38,552 nucleotides of DNA, taken from positions 1-38,552 of the forward strand of contig CAZNSG010000154.1 in the NCBI GenBank assembly GCA_964575715.1, given 5' to 3'. Made by a program: the position numbers and the translations under genes. The notes under the pieces were generated by a model that worked only from the letters and a program-made list of their open reading frames with translations, had not been told where the DNA came from and did no database searches. This document shows, piece by piece, positions 32,625 through 38,552 of the stretch (position 1 is its first letter; every line of letters starts with the position of its first letter). Source of the stretch: PNAI01 sp964575715 (GTDB taxonomy: Bacteria > Pseudomonadota > Alphaproteobacteria > Rhizobiales > Xanthobacteraceae).

Positions 32625-34202
32625 ATGATCAATCGAATTCTCACGGTCAGCGGATTTACGCTGGGCTCGCGCATCACCGGTTTTTTACGCGACATTGTGC
32701 TGGCCGCGGTGTTGGGTGCAGGACCGGTGGCGGACGCTTTCTTTGTGGCTCTGAGGCTACCCAATCATTTTCGTGCGATCTTCGCCGAGGGGGCATTCAA
32801 CGCCGCCTTCGTACCGAGCTATGCGCGGCTGCGCAATGCAGGCGGCACTGCTCAGGTGGCGATCTTCGCCGACAGAATATTCGCGTTACTGCTGGCGAGC
32901 CAGATCGTGTTGCTGGCATTCGCGCTGTTGTTCACCCCGTGGGTGATCGGTTTGCTGGCTCCGGGATTTGCCAAGGATTCGCTGCAATTCGGCCTTGCGG
33001 TCGAGCTGACCCGGATCACGTTTCCTTATTTGCTTCTGGTCGCGCTGGTAACGCTTTATAGCGGCATTCTCAATGCGCTCGGCCGGTTCGCGGCGGCGGC
33101 CGCCGCGCCGATTCTGCTCAATTTATCGATCATTGCCGCGCTCGCGGTTGCGGTATTTTTTCCAACCCCGGGTCATGCCGCGGCCTGGGGCGTGTTCGTC
33201 GCGGGATGTTTGGAAGTCCTGCTGGTCGGTGGCGATGCCTTGCGTCAGGGCGTGCTGCCGCGCTTGCGCTGGCCGCGGTTCGATCTGGACGTGAAGGTTT
33301 TCCTCAAGCGGTTCGCGCCCGCGACCGTCGGCTCGGCTGAGACCCAAATCGCGCTGTTCGCAGATACCATCATCGCGAGCTTCCTCGTGACCGGCGCGCT
33401 TTCGTCGCTCTATTACGCCGATCGGATCAATCAGCTTCCGATCGGTGTGATTGCGGTCGCGGTTGGAACGGTGCTGCTGCCGGAGATGGCGAACCGGTTG
33501 GCCGTAGGCGATGAGAATGGCGCGCGCAATTCGCAGAATCGCGCCATAGAATTTACGCTGTTGCTTGCAATCCCATGCTTTATCGCATTCCTCCTGGTTC
33601 CCGAGCTGATCATGAGCGGTTTGTTCGGACGCGGCGCGTTCAGCGCGGCGAATGCCGCCGCAGCCGGCGCGACGCTTGAAGCCTATGCGATCGGTCTCCT
33701 GCCGTTCGTGCTCATCCGCAGCATGGCCATTACCTTCCTCGCGCGTGGCGATACGTGGACGCCCGTCATCGCGCTGACGTTTTCGGTCGTCGTGAATGTC
33801 AGCCTCAAGATCGTGTTTTACAATTTTACGAACCTCTCGCAGGTCGGATTGGCCTATGCAACTTCGGCCGGCGCCTGGGTCAATCTTGCGCTGCTCTATT
33901 GGTTTGCCGCGCGTGCACGCTTGATTACGTTTGATGATCGACTGCGAAATTCGGTGATAAAGCTGGCTGCCGCGGGAGCTGCGCTAGTCGTGGCGCTTCT
34001 CATTGGCGAGCGAGTGGCCGCCATGGTGTTCGCCGGGTGGTCATCGTATCGCGCGGAAGCAACACTTGCCGTGCTCGCGATGCTGGGTGCCCTCGTCTAT
34101 GGTGGCACCGTGTTCATGATATTCGGCCGGCAATGGATAATTGCGTATTTTGGCCGCAAGCACGGTTCATCGCCGCGGGTGCCGCCGCCGGTGGATGACT
34201 GA
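32625..34202 (+). CDS. murJ: Lipid II flippase MurJ (MviN family)
   Basis: The protein has 525 residues with about 14 membrane helices. The conserved start SRITGFLRDIVLAAVLG is followed by ADAFFVALRLPNHFRAIFAEGAF (core LPNHFRAIFAEGAF), keeping the arginines that E. coli MurJ needs in helices 1-2. SLYYADRINQLPIGVIAVAVGT carries the Arg equivalent to E. coli Arg270. These residues favour true lipid II flipping over a general polysaccharide flippase. MurJ moves the peptidoglycan precursor across the inner membrane. ATG 32625 gives the family's normal N-terminus; TTG 32613 would add four residues. It stands 132 bases after the aminotransferase gene, without peptidoglycan genes around it. Confidence 0.88.
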   Translation: MINRILTVSGFTLGSRITGFLRDIVLAAVLGAGPVADAFFVALRLPNHFRAIFAEGAFNAAFVPSYARLRNAGGTAQVAIFADRIFALLLASQIVLLAFALLFTPWVIGLLAPGFAKDSLQFGLAVELTRITFPYLLLVALVTLYSGILNALGRFAAAAAAPILLNLSIIAALAVAVFFPTPGHAAAWGVFVAGCLEVLLVGGDALRQGVLPRLRWPRFDLDVKVFLKRFAPATVGSAETQIALFADTIIASFLVTGALSSLYYADRINQLPIGVIAVAVGTVLLPEMANRLAVGDENGARNSQNRAIEFTLLLAIPCFIAFLLVPELIMSGLFGRGAFSAANAAAAGATLEAYAIGLLPFVLIRSMAITFLARGDTWTPVIALTFSVVVNVSLKIVFYNFTNLSQVGLAYATSAGAWVNLALLYWFAARARLITFDDRLRNSVIKLAAAGAALVVALLIGERVAAMVFAGWSSYRAEATLAVLAMLGALVYGGTVFMIFGRQWIIAYFGRKHGSSPRVPPPVDD

Positions 34203-34256
34203 TGTGGACTGCGACCGTTTGGTGAGATGTAGCTCGAAGAGCCTATGGCGCGCGCT

Positions 34257-34283
34257 TTGCGTTAGTGGCTGTTGGCGTATAAA
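34257..34283 (+). promoter_or_regulatory. Possible promoter for the RND efflux genes
   Basis: TTGCGT (34257-34262) is followed after 15 bases by TATAAA (34278-34283). If used, transcription would start near 34290, leaving a very short leader before ATG 34307 and almost none before ATG 34292. Spacing is shorter than ideal. Confidence 0.3.
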
Positions 34284-34306
34284 TTGACGCGATGCGGTGC
34301 AACTCG

Positions 34307-35506
34307 ATGGCTGACATTTTTATCTCAAGGGCGATTACAAATTCGGGGCGCCTTGCCGCGATTGCGGTGATGCTTGCGCCCGTGCTCATGCAATGCGGCG
34401 AAAAGCAGCAAGCCGGCCCGCCGCCACCCGCGGTCACCGTCGCCAAGCCGGTCAAGAAGATCATCGTGGATCAGGACGAATATGTCGGCCGCTTTGTCGC
34501 CGTAAACGCGGTAGAAATCCGCGCGCGCGTGTCGGGCTATCTCGAACAAGTGCATTTCCGCGATGGGCAGATCGTCAAGCAGGGTGATTTGCTGTTTTCC
34601 ATTGACAAGCGGCCGTTTCAAAACACTCACGATCAGGCGCGCGCGACCTTGGAGCAGGCCAAAGCCAATCTCGCGTTCGCGGAGAACGATCTGGCGCGCG
34701 GTCAACAGCTGGTGCGCGACAAAACCATCACCGAGCAGACATTCGATCAGCGCACTCAGGCCTTCCGCAATACGCAGGCCTCGGTCGCAGCCAATGAAGC
34801 GGCGGTGCGCCAGGCCGAGCTCGATCTGCAATTCACCGAGCTGCGCGCACCGGTGGGCGGCCGTATCGGCGATCGCCGCGTCTCGCCCGGCAATCTGGTC
34901 ACCGGCGGCGCCGGGGGCAACACCACGCTGCTCGCCACCATCGTGTCGATCGACCCGATCCGCTTCGAATTCACCTTCGACGAGGCCTCCTATCTGCGCT
35001 ACGAACGCTTCTCCGGCACCGGCAAGGATGTGACCGGCCGCGATGGCAGAGTTGTTACGCTTAAGCTGATTGACGAGCCCGATTTCAAGCACAGCGGTGC
35101 TATGGATTTCGTCGACAACGTCATCGATCGATCGTCGGGCACGATCCGCGGCCGTGCGGTGTTCTCCAACCCAGACTCGGTCTTCACGCCCGGGATGTTC
35201 GGGCGCGTGCGCGTGCCCGGTTCGCCGCCCTATCCGGCGTTGCTCGTGCCCGATAGCGCGATTGGGAGCGAGCAGGTGCGGAAATACGTGCTGGTGGTCG
35301 GCGCAGAGGGTGTCGCGGCGCCGAAATATGTCACGCCCGGCCAGATCGACGACGGGCTGCGAGTCATCAAGGATGGTCTTGCGCCCGATGATCTCGTCAT
35401 CATCAACGGGCTGATGCGGGTGCGGCCGGGACAGAAGGTGACGCCGCAGGAACAGGAGGCTGCTCCGCCCTCGGCGTCCGGCGTTGCGCCGGCGAAGGCG
35501 AATTAA
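34307..35506 (+). CDS. RND efflux periplasmic adaptor (membrane fusion protein)
   Basis: The protein has 399 residues of the AcrA/MexE type. An N-terminal signal segment (RLAAIAVMLAPVLMQC) is followed by the beta-barrel and lipoyl halves: VSGYLEQVHFRDGQIVKQGD (about residues 72-91) and FTELRAPVGGRIGDRRVSPG (about 180-199). Between them is an alpha-helical hairpin rich in Ala, Gln and Glu (about 100-170). GTIRGRAVFSNPD and FTPGMFGRVRVP mark the later barrel. Cys near residue 30 could be a lipid anchor, but the lipobox (LMQC) is poor. The adaptor links the pump, encoded 16 bases downstream, to an outer-membrane channel that is not in the window. ATG 34292 is an alternative start; no ribosome site is clear for either. 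Confidence 0.88.
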   Translation: MADIFISRAITNSGRLAAIAVMLAPVLMQCGEKQQAGPPPPAVTVAKPVKKIIVDQDEYVGRFVAVNAVEIRARVSGYLEQVHFRDGQIVKQGDLLFSIDKRPFQNTHDQARATLEQAKANLAFAENDLARGQQLVRDKTITEQTFDQRTQAFRNTQASVAANEAAVRQAELDLQFTELRAPVGGRIGDRRVSPGNLVTGGAGGNTTLLATIVSIDPIRFEFTFDEASYLRYERFSGTGKDVTGRDGRVVTLKLIDEPDFKHSGAMDFVDNVIDRSSGTIRGRAVFSNPDSVFTPGMFGRVRVPGSPPYPALLVPDSAIGSEQVRKYVLVVGAEGVAAPKYVTPGQIDDGLRVIKDGLAPDDLVIINGLMRVRPGQKVTPQEQEAAPPSASGVAPAKAN

Positions 35507-35522
35507 GCGGCCGGAGCCTGCC

Positions 35523-38500
35523 ATGCGGATTTCACATTTCTTCATCGATCGGCCGATCTTCGCGTCCGTGGTCTCCATCGTGTTCGTTATCTTGGGAACG
35601 GTTGCCTTCGTGCGCCTTCCCATTGCGCAATATCCTGAGATTGCGCCGCCCATCATCAACGTGTCAGGCCAATATCCGGGTGCCAGCGCCGACGTTGTCG
35701 CCTCGACCGTGGTCGCCCCGATCGAGGAGCAGATCAACGGCGTCGAGAACATGATTTACCTGTATTCGAATTCTACCGGCGACGGCCGCTTTTCGATCCA
35801 GGTCACGTTCGAGATCGGCACCAACCTCGACATCGCGCAGGTGCAGGTGCAGAACCGCGTGGCGATCGCGCAGCCGCGCCTGCCCGCCGATGTGCGCAAC
35901 ATTGGGGTCACCGTGAACAAGAGCTCGCCCGATCTGATGATGGTCGTGCACCTGTTCTCGCCGGACAAGTCACGCGACCAGCTTTTTATCTCGAACTTTG
36001 GCACGCTCGAGATCAAGGACTCGCTCACCCGCGTCGATGGTGTCGGTTCGATCATCGTGTTCGGCAGCCGTGACTATTCGATGCGAATCTGGCTCGATCC
36101 AGACCGCCTGCAGTCGCTGGGGCTGACCGCTACCGACGTCACCGCCGCGCTGCAGGGGCAGAACATCCAGGTCGCATCGGGCGTGCTGGGGGCGCCGCCG
36201 GTCGAGCGTCCCGGCGCGTTCCAAGTCTCGGTGCTGACGCTCGGGCGGCTTGCGGACCCGAACCAGTTTGGCAATATCGTGGTCAAACAAACTTCGAATG
36301 CAATTGTCCGGCTCAAGGATGTCGCGAGCGTCGAACTCGCGGCTCAGGATTATTCTTCGAACTCCTATCTGGACCGCGATCCGGCGGTCGCGCTCGCGGT
36401 ATTTCAGCGGCCGGGTTCGAATGCGCTGGCAACCGCGAACGCGATCCGCGCAACCATGGCGCAAGTTTCTCAGCGTTTTCCGCCGGGCATTAAATATGCG
36501 ATCGTTTACGATCCGACACAGTTCATCCAGCAGTCGGTCAACGCGGTTCAGGAGACCATCGCGGAGGCGATTTTACTAGTTGTATTGGTAGTCGTGCTGT
36601 TCCTGCAGACTTGGCGTGCGGCGGTTATTCCGCTTGTGGCTATTCCGGTTTCGTTGATTGGTACATTCTTTTTTATGTCGATGTTCGGATTTTCGCTCAA
36701 CAATCTGTCGCTGTTCGGGCTGGTGCTGGCGATCGGCATCGTGGTCGACGACGCCATCGTCGTGGTCGAGAATGTGGAGCGCAACATCGCGGCCGGGCTT
36801 TCCCCGCGCGATGCGGCGTTCCGCAGCATGGATGAAGTGGGCGCCGCGCTGATCGCGATTGCGCTGGTGCTGTGCGCGGTGTTTGTACCGTCGGCGTTCA
36901 TTACCGGCATATCGGGCCAGTTCTATCGTCAATTTGCCTTGACCATAACCGGCGCGACCATCATCTCGCTGATTGTTTCGCTGACGCTGTCGCCCGCGCT
37001 GTGCGCGCTCCTGCTCAAGCCGCATGGCGAGCAGGCGCGAAAAGATAAGCCGTGGGACCCCTACATCCGCGAATTCTTCCGCCGCTTCAACTTTGGCTTT
37101 GACGCCGTGGCTGAGTTCTATCACCGGCTTGCCAAGCGGGTCGTGCGGTTTGCGGTACTGATGGTGGTGGTCTATGCCGGCATCATTGCCTTCGGTATGA
37201 ATGAGTTCCGCAAGACACCGATCGGATTCATCCCCCAGCTCGATCGCGGCTACCTCATTGTGGTCACGCAATTGCCGCCAGGATCGTCGCTCTCGCGCAC
37301 CGACGCGGTGATGCGCCGGGTGGTCGATATCGCGCTTAAGACACCGGGCGTCAAAAATGCGGTGAATGTCGTCGGTTTCAGCGGCGCTACATTCACCAAT
37401 GCGTCCAATTCAGGCGCGACATTTCTGGTGCTCGATTCATTCGCGACGCGCGCCAAGGACCCGAACCAATCCGCATCGGGCATTCAGCGGCAATTATTCG
37501 GGCAACTGGCCGCCATCCAGGACGCCTTTATCCTGGTGGTGGCGCCGCCGCCGGTCGCGGGCATCGGCAATGCCGGCGGCTTTCGCATGATGATCGAGGA
37601 TCGCGCCGGGCTCGGGCCGCAGGCGCTGCAAGGCGCGGCCTTCGCCATGATGGGCCGCGCGGCGCAAACGCCCGGTGTCTCGCAGGTGTTCTCGCTGTTC
37701 GAGACTTCGACGCCGCAGCTCTATCTCGATATCGATCGCACCAAGGCGCAGCTGCTCGGCATCAACGTGCCGGACGTGTTTTCCGCGCTGCAAATCTACC
37801 TTGGTTCGGCCTATGTCAACGATTTCAATTTGTTCGGGCGCACGTTTCGTGTGACGGCGCAGGCGCAGGCCGATGCGCGGTTGGAACCAAAGGACGTGCT
37901 GAAAATTCGTGTGAGAAATTCCAGTGGCGACACCGTTCCGCTCGGCTCGTTCACCACCGTGCGGGACATTTCCGGGCCGTACCGCGTGCCGCGCTACAAC
38001 CTCTATCCGGCGGCCGAGCTCGACGGCGGAGCAGCACCGGGCTACAGCCAGGGGCAGGCAATCGAGATCATGGGGCGGCTGGCGGCCGAGACGCTGCCCG
38101 AGGGCTTTGCCTATGAGTGGACCACGCTTGCCTTCCAGCAACAGCGCGTCGGCAATACCGCCGTGTTCGCCTTCGTGTTTGCGGTCGCCTTCGTGTTTCT
38201 GGTGCTGGCGGCGCAATTCGAAAGCTTGACGTTGCCGCTTGCGGTCATCCTGATCGTGCCGATGTGCCTGATCGCGTCCATTGTCGGCGTAGTGCTGCGC
38301 GGGCAGGACAACAACATCCTCACGCAAGTCGGGTTCATTGTGCTCATTGGCCTGGCGGCGAAGAACGCCATTCTGATCGTGGAATTCGCCAAGCAGCTCG
38401 AGGACAAGGGCCGCGACCGCTTCGAGGCGGCGGTCGAAGCGGCGCGGCTGCGGCTGCGCCCGATCCTGATGACGTCGCTCGCCTTCATCTTCGGCGTCAT

Positions 38501-38552
38501 GCCGCTGGTGTGGGCGGTGGGGGCGGGCGCCGAGCTGCGGCAGACCCTGGGC
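35523..38552 (+). CDS. RND efflux pump permease, HAE1/AcrB family (3' end outside window)
   Basis: The frame is open from ATG 35523, preceded by GGAG, to the last base: 1010 residues, so about 40-50 are missing. It begins MRISHFFIDRPIFASVVSIV, with first-helix and PIAQYPEIAPP features of tripartite pumps. The proton-relay pair Asp-Asp lies in GIVVDDAIVVVENVERN (about residues 405-421), and the second-half lysine in GLAAKNAILIVEFAK (about 946-960). Two large periplasmic loops are present. It forms a trimeric H+/drug antiporter with the adaptor. The start MRISHFFIDRPIFA resembles MexF/BepE-type pumps; substrates are probably hydrophobic drugs but are unknown. No local regulator gene is seen. 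Confidence 0.93.
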   Translation, partial: MRISHFFIDRPIFASVVSIVFVILGTVAFVRLPIAQYPEIAPPIINVSGQYPGASADVVASTVVAPIEEQINGVENMIYLYSNSTGDGRFSIQVTFEIGTNLDIAQVQVQNRVAIAQPRLPADVRNIGVTVNKSSPDLMMVVHLFSPDKSRDQLFISNFGTLEIKDSLTRVDGVGSIIVFGSRDYSMRIWLDPDRLQSLGLTATDVTAALQGQNIQVASGVLGAPPVERPGAFQVSVLTLGRLADPNQFGNIVVKQTSNAIVRLKDVASVELAAQDYSSNSYLDRDPAVALAVFQRPGSNALATANAIRATMAQVSQRFPPGIKYAIVYDPTQFIQQSVNAVQETIAEAILLVVLVVVLFLQTWRAAVIPLVAIPVSLIGTFFFMSMFGFSLNNLSLFGLVLAIGIVVDDAIVVVENVERNIAAGLSPRDAAFRSMDEVGAALIAIALVLCAVFVPSAFITGISGQFYRQFALTITGATIISLIVSLTLSPALCALLLKPHGEQARKDKPWDPYIREFFRRFNFGFDAVAEFYHRLAKRVVRFAVLMVVVYAGIIAFGMNEFRKTPIGFIPQLDRGYLIVVTQLPPGSSLSRTDAVMRRVVDIALKTPGVKNAVNVVGFSGATFTNASNSGATFLVLDSFATRAKDPNQSASGIQRQLFGQLAAIQDAFILVVAPPPVAGIGNAGGFRMMIEDRAGLGPQALQGAAFAMMGRAAQTPGVSQVFSLFETSTPQLYLDIDRTKAQLLGINVPDVFSALQIYLGSAYVNDFNLFGRTFRVTAQAQADARLEPKDVLKIRVRNSSGDTVPLGSFTTVRDISGPYRVPRYNLYPAAELDGGAAPGYSQGQAIEIMGRLAAETLPEGFAYEWTTLAFQQQRVGNTAVFAFVFAVAFVFLVLAAQFESLTLPLAVILIVPMCLIASIVGVVLRGQDNNILTQVGFIVLIGLAAKNAILIVEFAKQLEDKGRDRFEAAVEAARLRLRPILMTSLAFIFGVMPLVWAVGAGAELRQTLG

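Noticed and set aside
34380..34410. Possible lipoprotein signal in the RND adaptor
   Set aside because: The Cys is preceded by Leu-Met-Gln; Gln at -1 is a poor fit to the lipobox, so I call only a signal segment and leave lipidation open.
34325..35752. Open frame of 475 codons on the minus strand opposite the RND adaptor
   Set aside because: Antisense shadow that runs over the adaptor/pump junction; no domain seen.
36572..36690. Locally AT-richer codons inside the RND pump gene
   Set aside because: They encode a membrane helix rich in Leu, Val and Ile; the frame and family motifs continue without a break, so there is no sign of transfer or a hidden element.

Overview
The window is high-GC, densely coding DNA that looks like a chromosome segment of an alphaproteobacterium of the order Hyphomicrobiales (Rhizobiales), most like the Bradyrhizobium/Rhodopseudomonas group. 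This rests on protein families, codon use and the type of intergenic palindromes (around 4066-4163, 10063-10301 and 29994-30038). The exact genus cannot be read from the sequence. I see no tRNA, rRNA, CRISPR array, insertion sequence or phage gene.

Layout. (1) 3-4891 is a small-molecule uptake and catabolism block: the end of a fused TRAP transporter permease, an amidase, a beta-class-like glutathione S-transferase and, convergently, a fumarylacetoacetate hydrolase-family enzyme. (2) 5039-18450 is an LPS core block: an MsbA-like ABC exporter, three family-9 (heptosyltransferase-type) glycosyltransferases, gmhA, hldD and hldE for ADP-heptose, an FkbM-type methyltransferase, two family-2 glycosyltransferases, an O-antigen ligase and a DUF6165 protein. 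(3) 18447-25806 is an O-antigen initiation block: a WbpM-like dehydratase runs into a convergent operon of kdsD, a family-4 glycosyltransferase, a WbpL-like sugar-1-phosphate transferase and a WbpV-like reductase, with a TM-only flippase-like protein upstream. (4) 25983-32492 makes nucleotide sugars: a TviB/WbpO-like dehydrogenase, a UDP-glucuronate 4-epimerase-like SDR, ManC, and an oxidoreductase/aminotransferase pair that could be GnnA/GnnB. (5) 32625-34202 is murJ, and 34307 to the right edge is an RND efflux adaptor plus pump, the pump cut off by the window end.

Together the central 27 kb covers much of LPS building: Kdo precursor (kdsD), heptose (gmhA, hldE, hldD; gmhB is absent), core transferases, export, a WbpM/WbpV/WbpL-type route for starting an N-acetyl-6-deoxyhexosamine O-chain, and ligation (waaL). 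ManC (GDP-mannose), the GalA-type epimerase and the possible GnnAB pair fit the published Bradyrhizobium-type lipid A, which has a 2,3-diamino-2,3-dideoxyglucose backbone with mannose and galacturonate. That link is inference from families and context.

The most unusual signal is non-coding. Between waaF and hldD, about 240 bases fold into two consecutive cloverleaf-like palindromes of the same design. All five base differences between their matching hairpins are compensated on the opposite arm.
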